From Actinomycetes bacterium (lineage in GTDB: Bacteria > Actinomycetota > Acidimicrobiia > Acidimicrobiales > Palsa-688): a stretch of 7,645 nucleotides of DNA. The notes below the pieces were generated by a model. That model was not told where the DNA came from and ran no database searches. It saw nothing but the letters and a program-made list of their open reading frames with translations. Shown here piece by piece: positions 1-6,107 of this stretch. Where the stretch lies: positions 1 through 7,645 of the forward strand of contig JAKAXG010000197.1 in the NCBI GenBank assembly GCA_021827225.1. The letters run 5' to 3'. Numbering within the stretch: the stretch's first letter is position 1; the number at the start of each line of letters is the position of its first letter. The position numbers and the translations under genes are program-made.

Positions 1-861
1 GGCCGGTTGTCCGAGCAGGGCGGCGAGGCCGGCGAGGCCGGCGCCGAGGAACCGGCGGCGGTGGCCGCCGGCCAGAACTGGCCGGCCGCGCTGCCCGGGG
101 CGGCGGCCAGCCGCCCTTCTGCCGGTCCGGGGGCCGGTCCGGCCCCGAGCAGCGGCGGGGGAGCGCCCGCCCCCGGCGGTCCGGTACCGCCCCAGCCGGC
201 GCCGCCGCCCGGGGCCGCCGCGCCCGGGCCCGGCGGCCCGTCCTCCGGCGGGCCGGCCCGGCCGGCTACCACGCCCACCCTCTTCGCCAGCCTCCACAGC
301 AAGCCGGAGGTCCCGGCCCCCGCCGTTCCGGGTCCCGTCCCCGCCGGCCCGGTCCCGGCCGGCCCGGTCCCGGCCGGCCCGGTCCCGGCCGCTCCGGTCC
401 CGGCCGCTCCGGTTCCGGCGCCGGTCGCTCCGGTCCCGGCCCCGGCGGATCGGGTGCCGCCGGCGTCCCCGGCCGGCCACGACGACGACACCTTCACCGC
501 CGAGGAACTGGCAGCCGCGGCCGGGGCCGAGGTCGGCCTGGTCAGCGACCTCAAGCAGTACGGGCTGATCGCCCCCCACGCGGTGGTGGCCGGCACCCCC
601 TACTACGACGCCTCCGCGGTGGCCGTGACCAGGGCGGCCGCCGATTTCGCCCGCCACGGTGTGGAGGCCCGCCACCTGCGCATCTGGAAGAACGCCGCCG
701 ACCGGGAGGCGGACCTGTTCCAGCAGGTGGTGCTGCCGCTGCTGCGCCAGCGCAACCCCCAGGCCCGCCGCCAGGCGGCCGACACCCTGGCCGACATGGC
801 CCGGGCCGGCGCCGAGCTGCGGGCCGCCCTGGTGGAGCGGGCGCTGCGGGAGATCCGCTGA
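1..861 (+). CDS. ftsR: FtsR-like MerR-family regulator, C-terminal part (5' end outside window)
   Basis: The frame is open from the first base, so this is the downstream part of a longer gene; the TTG at 7 has no visible ribosome site and is unlikely to be the true start. The last ~125 residues (from about nt 478) resemble the C-terminal domain of M. tuberculosis Rv1828 and corynebacterial FtsR. Shared signatures are 'YGVEPRHLR'-type (here HGVEARHLRIWKNAADREADL) followed by a helix ending in a basic tail. FtsR-type MerR regulators have an N-terminal winged helix and are linked to ftsZ expression in Corynebacterium; that role is family knowledge, not visible here. The DNA-binding domain must lie upstream. 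Unusually, about 150 residues rich in Pro, Ala and Gly precede the conserved domain, whereas Rv1828 (about 247 residues in all) has only a short linker. The following DUF151 and MerR genes support the assignment. The family call is fairly secure; identity as the ftsZ regulator is less so. Confidence 0.82.
   Translation, partial: GRLSEQGGEAGEAGAEEPAAVAAGQNWPAALPGAAASRPSAGPGAGPAPSSGGGAPAPGGPVPPQPAPPPGAAAPGPGGPSSGGPARPATTPTLFASLHSKPEVPAPAVPGPVPAGPVPAGPVPAGPVPAAPVPAAPVPAPVAPVPAPADRVPPASPAGHDDDTFTAEELAAAAGAEVGLVSDLKQYGLIAPHAVVAGTPYYDASAVAVTRAAADFARHGVEARHLRIWKNAADREADLFQQVVLPLLRQRNPQARRQAADTLADMARAGAELRAALVERALREIR
331..420 (+). repeat. 15-bp in-frame tandem repeat in the linker of the FtsR-like gene
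   Basis: Six consecutive 15-bp units encode GPVPA four times and then APVPA twice. Three units are identical at the DNA level (GGCCCGGTCCCGGCC), the others differ by one to three bases, and a degenerate continuation runs to about 447. The unit length keeps the reading frame, so copy-number change would lengthen or shorten a disordered Pro/Ala linker without breaking the gene. No spacers are present, so this is not a CRISPR array. Confidence 0.9.
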
Positions 862-913
862 GGCCGCAGCTCCGATAGGGCCTTCCTGGCCGTCACGTCC
901 GCCGCCGCGGGGG

Positions 914-925
914 TAACGTTTGATC
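914..925 (+). promoter_or_regulatory. Possible -10 box (TAACGT) just before the DUF151 gene
   Basis: TAACGT at 914-919 fits the TAnnnT pattern of an actinobacterial -10 element. Six bases separate it from ATG 926, so transcription from it would start at or near the A of the start codon, giving a leaderless mRNA. No convincing -35 element lies 16-19 bp upstream. The gene may instead simply be read through from ftsR. Confidence 0.3.
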
Positions 926-1429
926 ATGGTGGAGATGCACCTGAGCGCGGTCAGGGTGGAGATACCCAGCAACAACCCCCTCCTGCTGCTCCAGGAGACG
1001 ACCGGCGCCCGCCGCACGCTTCCCATCTACATCGGCCCGGCCGAGGCCCAGGCCATCGCCTTCGCCCAGCAGGGCGTGGAGACGCCGCGGCCCATGACCC
1101 ACGACCTCATGAGGAACATCCTCGAGGAGCTGGGCGCCCGGGTCGAGTGCATCGTCATCACCGAGTTGCGGGAACGGACCTTCTACGCCGAGCTGCGGAT
1201 CATCACCGGCAACCAGCGTCACACCGTGTCGGCCCGTCCCTCCGACGCGGTGGCCCTGGCTGTCCGGCTCGACAGCCCCATCTACGCCGACGAGGACCTC
1301 CTCGACGCCGAGGGGGTCATCCTGCCTGACGACGAGGAAGAGGAGGAGGCCGATGCCGGCGAGACCGACGAGCTGGTGTCGGAGTTCCGCGACTTCATCG
1401 AGGGCATCCGCCCCGAGGACTTCGGCTGA
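926..1429 (+). CDS. DUF151 / bifunctional nuclease (BFN) domain protein
   Basis: A 167-residue protein with a single DUF151 (BFN) domain over residues 1-135, the counterpart of M. tuberculosis Rv1829. Recognisable blocks are TLPIYIGPAEAQAIA (31-45), RPMTHDLM (55-62), RTFYAEL (84-90), SARPSDAVALAVR (102-114) and PIYADEDLL (118-126). An acidic run (135-148) separates the core from a short C-terminal helix ending RPEDFG, an ending like that of Rv1829. Plant members have been reported to have DNase and RNase activity; in bacteria the role is unsettled, so a nuclease label is provisional. I chose ATG 926 because homologues begin close to the VEMxLxxVRVE segment. TTG 920 is an alternative, with GGGGG at 909-913 spaced better for it (6 nt) than for 926 (12 nt). 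No signal peptide or membrane segment is seen; cytoplasmic. It lies 64 bp after ftsR. Confidence 0.9.
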   Translation: MVEMHLSAVRVEIPSNNPLLLLQETTGARRTLPIYIGPAEAQAIAFAQQGVETPRPMTHDLMRNILEELGARVECIVITELRERTFYAELRIITGNQRHTVSARPSDAVALAVRLDSPIYADEDLLDAEGVILPDDEEEEEADAGETDELVSEFRDFIEGIRPEDFG

Positions 1430-1456
1430 ACCGGCGGCGCCGCGGTTCCGCCGGTT
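1429..1456. repeat. 9-bp perfect inverted repeat between DUF151 gene and second MerR gene
   Basis: The arms AACCGGCGG (1429-1437) and CCGCCGGTT (1448-1456) are exact reverse complements with a 10-nt spacer. The left arm begins on the last base of the DUF151 stop codon, and the right arm overlaps the first two bases of the TTGAAA -35 element of the next promoter. An internal palindrome, GCGGCGCCGC (1434-1443), allows an alternative fold. It could be a transcription-ending hairpin, although no T-run follows, or an operator for a dimeric regulator such as the MerR protein encoded next. Confidence 0.6.
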
Positions 1457-1483
1457 GAAATGCGCCCGGCGGTGGAGCACACT
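1455..1483 (+). promoter_or_regulatory. Predicted housekeeping promoter of the second MerR gene
   Basis: TTGAAA (1455-1460) and CACACT (1478-1483) are separated by 17 bp. The -35 matches five of six consensus positions and the -10 keeps the important A at position 2 and T at position 6. Transcription would start near 1490, giving a leader of about 31 nt that contains the ribosome site. The inverted repeat at 1429-1456 touches the -35 element, which suggests regulation. Confidence 0.55.
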
Positions 1484-1507
1484 GGCGTAACTACTCTTCT
1501 GTCATGT

Positions 1508-1513
1508 AAGGGG
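1508..1513 (+). promoter_or_regulatory. Ribosome binding site that decides the MerR start
   Basis: AAGGGG at 1508-1513 lies 8 nt before ATG 1522, which is good spacing. An upstream in-frame GTG at 1513 overlaps this site and so cannot use it. This favours ATG 1522. Confidence 0.6.
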
Positions 1514-1521
1514 TGTCCGAG

Positions 1522-2049
<528 letters not shown>

Positions 2050-2085
2050 GCTCCCCCCGCCCCGTCCCGCCACTCCCAGGAGCCA

Positions 2086-2121
2086 TCGAGCTACCCACCG
2101 GCACCATCTAGGCTGTCACGG
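2086..2121 (+). promoter_or_regulatory. Putative leaderless promoter of the gcvT-gcvPA-gcvPB operon
   Basis: TAGGCT at 2109-2114 fits a -10 element, and 7 nt separate it from the GTG start at 2122, so the transcript would begin at about the first base of the start codon. TCGAGC at 2086-2091, 17 bp upstream, is a weak -35. No good Shine-Dalgarno sequence precedes GTG 2122, consistent with leaderless translation, which is common in Actinomycetota. The 72-bp gap is too short for a glycine riboswitch and shows none of its paired aptamer structure. Confidence 0.45.
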
Positions 2122-3195
2122 GTGAGCGACCCGGATGAGTCCCTGCGCAGGTCCCCCCTGGACGCCGCCCACCGGGCGCTGGGGGCCCGGATGGTGCCGT
2201 TCGGCGGGTGGGAGATGCCCCTGTCCTACCCGTCCGGGACCCTGGCCGAGCACATGTCGTGCCGCCAGGAAGCCGTCGCGTTCGACGTGAGCCACCTCGG
2301 CACCGTCCGGGTGACCGGCCCCGACGCCCGTGACCTCCTCCAGCGCACCCTGACCAACGACCTGGGCAAGATCGGTCCCGGCCGGGCCCAGTACACCCAC
2401 CTGCTCGACGAGACCGACGGGTCGGTGCTCGACGACATCATCGTCTGGTGGGTGGAGCCCGACTCCTTCGACGTCATGCCCAACGCGTCCAACACCGCCC
2501 GGGTGCGGGCGGCGCTGGGGGGCAGGGACGTGACCGCCGAGCGGGCCGTGATCGCCGTTCAGGGCCCCCACGCCCGGGAGCTTCTCGCCCGGGTCGTTCC
2601 CGAGGCGGCGGCCGTCGGCCGGTTCAGGGTGACCCGCTTCAGCTGGAACGGGGCCGAGTGCGTCGCCGCCGGGACGGGCTACACCGGCGAGGACGGGGTC
2701 GAGTGCGCCGTCCCGGGGGCCAGCGCCCCGGCGTTCTGGGAGACGCTCCTCGGGGTGGGCATCCGCCCGGCCGGGCTGGGCGCCCGCGACACGCTCAGGT
2801 TGGAGGCCGCCCTGCCGCTGCACGGCCACGAGCTCGGGCCCGGAATCACCCCCCTCCAGGCGGGTCTGGGCTGGGTGGTCTCCTGGGACAAACCGGAGGG
2901 GTTCCGGGGCCGGACCGCCCTCGAGAGGGAAAGGGAGCACGGCGTCAGCCGACTCCTGGCCGGTCTGGTCGCGGAGGGCCGCCAGCCCCCCCGGGCCGGG
3001 GCGGCGGTGCTGCTCGACGGCGAGCCGATCGGGGAGATCACCAGCGGCAACTTCTCGCCGGTCCTCGGCCACGGCATCGCCCTGGCATTCCTCCCGCCCG
3101 GCACCGGCCCGGGCGCCGCCGTGAACATCGACCTGCGGGGCCGGCCCGTACCGGCCACGGTCGCCCCGCTCCCGTTCGTACAGAAGAAGGGTTGA
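2122..3195 (+). CDS. gcvT: Glycine cleavage system T-protein (aminomethyltransferase)
   Basis: A 357-residue T-protein of normal length. It takes the aminomethyl group from lipoyl-H-protein and transfers its methylene to tetrahydrofolate, releasing ammonia; cytoplasmic. Family blocks occur in order: GARMVPFGGWEMPLSYPSGT (21-40), FDVSHLG (54-60), TNDLGKIGPGRAQY (78-91), GSVLDDIIVWW (100-110) carrying the conserved catalytic aspartate region, NASN (121-124), AVQGPHA (145-151), GTGYTGEDGVE (184-194), PAGLGARDTLRLEA (216-229) and SGNFSPVLG (308-316). GTG 2122 is the only sensible start: it begins just before the conserved N-terminal block, and the nearby ATG is out of frame. It is first in the operon, 3 nt before gcvPA. 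No key residue appears missing. Confidence 0.96.
   Translation: MSDPDESLRRSPLDAAHRALGARMVPFGGWEMPLSYPSGTLAEHMSCRQEAVAFDVSHLGTVRVTGPDARDLLQRTLTNDLGKIGPGRAQYTHLLDETDGSVLDDIIVWWVEPDSFDVMPNASNTARVRAALGGRDVTAERAVIAVQGPHARELLARVVPEAAAVGRFRVTRFSWNGAECVAAGTGYTGEDGVECAVPGASAPAFWETLLGVGIRPAGLGARDTLRLEAALPLHGHELGPGITPLQAGLGWVVSWDKPEGFRGRTALEREREHGVSRLLAGLVAEGRQPPRAGAAVLLDGEPIGEITSGNFSPVLGHGIALAFLPPGTGPGAAVNIDLRGRPVPATVAPLPFVQKKG
3183..3191 (+). promoter_or_regulatory. Ribosome binding site for gcvPA, inside the end of gcvT
   Basis: GAAGAAGGG at 3183-3191 lies 7 nt before the TTG at 3199 and is purine-rich, with a good match to the 16S rRNA tail. It supports the rare TTG start of gcvPA and translational coupling to gcvT. 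Confidence 0.55.
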
Positions 3196-3198
3196 ACC

Positions 3199-4548
3199 TT
3201 GGGCCACTTCGTCCCCCACACCGACGCCGACCTGGAGCGGATGCTCTCCGACATCGGCCTGGCCTCGCTAGACGAGCTGTTCTCGGTGGTCCCCGAAGCG
3301 CTGCGGCTGGCCGGTGGCCTCGACCTGCCGGACGGGATGTCCGAGCCCGATGTCATGGCCGAGATGGAGCGGCTGGCCGACCTCAACCGCCACGGCTCCG
3401 ACCTGCTGTGCTTCGCCGGGGCCGGCGCCTACGACCACGAGGTGCCGTCGGCCACCAAGCGGCTGACCTTCCGGTCCGAGTTCGTCACCGCCTACACCCC
3501 CTACCAGCCGGAGGTCGCCCAGGGAGTCCTGCAGGCCCTGTTCGAGTACCAGTCGCTGGTGTCACGCCTGTCGGGGCTGCCGGTGTCCAACGCCTCGCTC
3601 TACGACGGGGCCTCCGCCGCCGTGGAGGCGGCCAACCTGGCCGCCGCGGCCAAGGGCCGCCAGACGATCTGGGTGAGCGGCGGCCTGCACCCCAGCTGGC
3701 GCCAGACCCTCGCCACATTCGCCGCCGGCACCGGGCACGACCTGATCGACGTGCCACTCAGCGACGGCCTGACCGACTGGGACCGGGTGCCGGCGGCCGA
3801 TCCACCGGCCGCCCTGCTGCTGGCCGCCCCCAACTACCTGGGGGCGTTCGAGGACATAGGAGCGGCCCGCCGGGCCGCCGACCGCCACGGGGCTCTGCTG
3901 ATCGTCGGCTTCGACCCGGTGTCTTCGGGGCTCCTGCGCCCGCCGGGCGAGCTCGGCGCCGACGTGGTCGTGGGGGAGGGGCAGCCGTTCGGCACCCCGC
4001 TGTCGTTCGGCGGACCCTACCTCGGGCTGTTCTCCTGCCGCAGCGAGCTGGTCCGGCGCCTGCCCGGCCGGCTGGTCGGCCAGACCGTCGACACCGAGGG
4101 CCGCCCTGCCTACGTGACGACCCTCCGGGCCCGGGAGCAGGACATCCGCCGGGAGAAGGCGTCGTCGAACGTCTGCACCAACCAGACGCTCATCGCGGTG
4201 GCGTGCATGATCCAGCTGTCGTGGCTGGGCACCACCGGCCTGCGGGAGATGGCGCTGCGCTCGGCCCGCGGCGCCCGCTACGCCCGGGAGGCGCTGACCG
4301 CCATCCCCGGCGTGGAGCTGCTGGTCCCCGCCCCCACGTTGCGGGAGTTCGCCCTCCGCCTGCCGGTTCCGGCCGCCACGGTCGTGGAGCGGATGGCCGA
4401 GGAGGGGTTCCTGGCCGGGGTGCCGGTCGGCATCGAGGACGGGGTGGTCACCCCCGGCGGCGACGGCCTGCTGGTGGCGGTCACCGAAAGACGGACCAAG
4501 AGCGAGATCGACAGCTACGTGGCATCCCTGGAGAAGGTGGTTCGCTGA
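3199..4548 (+). CDS. gcvPA: Glycine dehydrogenase (decarboxylating) subunit 1, split P-protein alpha subunit
   Basis: A 449-residue protein homologous to the N-terminal half of single-chain GcvP. With GcvPB it forms the P-protein, which decarboxylates glycine and passes the aminomethyl group to lipoyl-H-protein. The opening HFVPHTDADLERMLSDIG is typical of subunit 1. Further blocks are AGAGAYDHEVP (about 74-84), YTPYQPEVAQG (99-109), SNASLYDGASA (130-140), GEGQPFGTPLSFGGPYLGL (in the middle third) and REKASSNVCTNQTLIA (318-333). This half does not carry the PLP-binding lysine, as expected, because that lies in subunit 2. The start is TTG 3199, supported by the GAAGAAGGG ribosome site and by the position of the conserved N terminus. 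It ends in TGATG, overlapping the gcvPB start by one base, consistent with coupled, matched synthesis of the two subunits. Confidence 0.96.
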   Translation: MGHFVPHTDADLERMLSDIGLASLDELFSVVPEALRLAGGLDLPDGMSEPDVMAEMERLADLNRHGSDLLCFAGAGAYDHEVPSATKRLTFRSEFVTAYTPYQPEVAQGVLQALFEYQSLVSRLSGLPVSNASLYDGASAAVEAANLAAAAKGRQTIWVSGGLHPSWRQTLATFAAGTGHDLIDVPLSDGLTDWDRVPAADPPAALLLAAPNYLGAFEDIGAARRAADRHGALLIVGFDPVSSGLLRPPGELGADVVVGEGQPFGTPLSFGGPYLGLFSCRSELVRRLPGRLVGQTVDTEGRPAYVTTLRAREQDIRREKASSNVCTNQTLIAVACMIQLSWLGTTGLREMALRSARGARYAREALTAIPGVELLVPAPTLREFALRLPVPAATVVERMAEEGFLAGVPVGIEDGVVTPGGDGLLVAVTERRTKSEIDSYVASLEKVVR

Positions 4549-6107
4549 TGGGCGCCGACACGAACACGACCACCAACCGGCCGGCGGCCCCCGGCGGCCG
4601 GGCGACCAGCGCCCCCATCATGGGCCGGGATCACGAGCCCACCGTCTTCGAGTACTCGAGCCCGGGCCGCAGGTCCTGGTCGTTCAGGACCACCGGCCTG
4701 CCGGAGTGGGGGGCCGAGGAACTGGTTCCCGACGGTCTGCTGCGCCCGGAGCCGGTGGAGCTGACCGAGGTGTCGGAGCGGGACCTGGTGGCCCATGTCA
4801 CCCGCCTCACCCACCGGCAGTACTCGGTCGACCTGGGGGCCTACCCGCTCGGGTCGTGCACCATGAAGTACAACCCCAAGCTCTGCGACGACGCCGCCTC
4901 CCTGCCCGGCCTGGCCGCCGTGCACCCGGCCACCCCGGCCCAGTACGCCCAGGGCTGGCTGGAGCTTCTGTGGGCCCTGGGTGACACGCTGTGCCGGATC
5001 ACGGGCATGCATTCCGCCACCCTCCAGCCCCCGGCCGGGGCGGCGGGGGAGTTGACCGGGCTGCTCCTGATGCGTGCCTGGCACGACGCGCAGGGGGAGC
5101 AGCGCCACAAGATCATCATCCCCGACTCCGCTCACGGCACCAACCCGGCGTCGGTCACCCTGGGCGGCTACCAGACGGTCACCGTCCCGTCCGACAGCCG
5201 GGGCCTGGTCGACCTGGACGCCCTCAAGGCCCGTCTGGACCGCGACGTGGCCGGCATCATGCTGACCAACCCGAACACCCTCGGCCTGTTCGAGGAGGAC
5301 ATCGCCGAGATCGCCGCCGCCGTGCACGAGGTGGGCGGGCTCCTGTACTACGACGGGGCCAACCTCAACGCCATCCTGGGCGTCACCCGCCCCGGCGACA
5401 TGGGCTTCGACATCGTGCACATGAACCTGCACAAGACCTTCGCCGTACCCCACGGTGGGGGCGGCCCCGGCGCCGGCCCGGTGGCGGTGTCGGCCCGGCT
5501 GGCGGAGTTCCTGCCCGGCCCGGTCCCGGTCCGGCGCGACGACGGCCACTTCGAGTGGCACACGCCGCAGCGCAGCATCGGCCGGGTCCACACCTGGTAC
5601 GGGAACGCCCTGGCCCTGGCCCGGGCCTGGTCCTACATCCTGGCCAACGGCGGCGACGGCCTGCGCCGGGTCGCGGAGGGCGCGGTCCTGAACGCGAACT
5701 GGTTGCGGCACCGACTGCGGGGCGTGTACGACCTGCCCTTCGACCGGCCCAACATGCACGAGTTCGTGGCCTCCACCACCGCCTTGAAGAAGGCCAGGGG
5801 GCTGCGGGCCCTCGACGTGGGCAAGCGCCTCCTGGAGGAGGGCTTCCACGCCCCGACGGTCTACTTCCCCCTGATCGTCGACGAGGCGCTGATGATCGAG
5901 CCGACCGAGACGGAGAGCCCCGAGACGGTCGCCGCCCTGGCCGACGCCCTGATCGCCATCGCCGCCGAGGCGGAGGGGGAGGGGGCGGCCGCCCCCCGGA
6001 CCACCCCCGTCGGCCGGGTCGACGAGGCCCGAGCGGCCCGCACGCTGCTGCCCACCTGGGACGCCGTGGTGGACCACGAGAGCGGCGCCGGGGTCAGTCC
6101 CCGCTGA
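4548..6107 (+). CDS. gcvPB: Glycine dehydrogenase (decarboxylating) subunit 2, split P-protein beta subunit
   Basis: A 519-residue protein matching the C-terminal, PLP-bearing half of GcvP. Blocks in order: YPLGSCTMKYNPK, LQPPAGAAGELTGLLLMR, the PLP-pocket segment DSAHGTNPASV (His at 196), LTNPNTLGLFE, YYDGANLNAILG and MNLHKTFAVPHGGGGPGAGP, where Lys296 should form the internal aldimine with PLP. Near the C terminus is HAPTVYFPLIVDEALMIEPTETE, typical of the family. The first ~24 residues (Thr/Asn/Pro/Ala-rich) are an extension; homologues usually start nearer EPTVFE. An internal ATG at 4620 would remove it but has no ribosome site, whereas ATG 4548 has GAAGGTGG 7 nt upstream. The 3' end overlaps the convergent recombinase gene by 14 bp. 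Confidence 0.96.
   Translation: MGADTNTTTNRPAAPGGRATSAPIMGRDHEPTVFEYSSPGRRSWSFRTTGLPEWGAEELVPDGLLRPEPVELTEVSERDLVAHVTRLTHRQYSVDLGAYPLGSCTMKYNPKLCDDAASLPGLAAVHPATPAQYAQGWLELLWALGDTLCRITGMHSATLQPPAGAAGELTGLLLMRAWHDAQGEQRHKIIIPDSAHGTNPASVTLGGYQTVTVPSDSRGLVDLDALKARLDRDVAGIMLTNPNTLGLFEEDIAEIAAAVHEVGGLLYYDGANLNAILGVTRPGDMGFDIVHMNLHKTFAVPHGGGGPGAGPVAVSARLAEFLPGPVPVRRDDGHFEWHTPQRSIGRVHTWYGNALALARAWSYILANGGDGLRRVAEGAVLNANWLRHRLRGVYDLPFDRPNMHEFVASTTALKKARGLRALDVGKRLLEEGFHAPTVYFPLIVDEALMIEPTETESPETVAALADALIAIAAEAEGEGAAAPRTTPVGRVDEARAARTLLPTWDAVVDHESGAGVSPR

Noticed and set aside
331..447. CRISPR-like array
   Set aside because: The units are adjacent, 15 bp, with no spacers, and in frame within a protein gene.
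7..861. TTG at 7 as the true start of the first gene
   Set aside because: The frame is open to the window edge, no ribosome site is visible, and the conserved part corresponds only to the C-terminal domain of FtsR-like proteins, so the gene is partial.
2050..2121. Glycine riboswitch upstream of gcvT
   Set aside because: The gap is only 72 bp and C-rich, without paired aptamer stems.
2116..3219. 367-codon minus-strand open frame opposite gcvT
   Set aside because: Same reasoning: complete overlap with gcvT, no recognisable domain, low-complexity composition.
2448..4547. Long upstream extension of the gcvPB reading frame, giving a 1219-residue open frame
   Set aside because: It runs through gcvT and gcvPA in another frame and encodes only Arg/Gly/Pro-rich sequence; it is an open-frame artefact of high GC. 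The real protein starts at 4548.
4515..6077. 520-codon minus-strand open frame opposite gcvPB
   Set aside because: It is fully antisense to a gene with unmistakable family motifs, has shadow-type Gly/Val/Asp/His/Gln composition and shows no domain. Antisense open frames are expected at this GC content.
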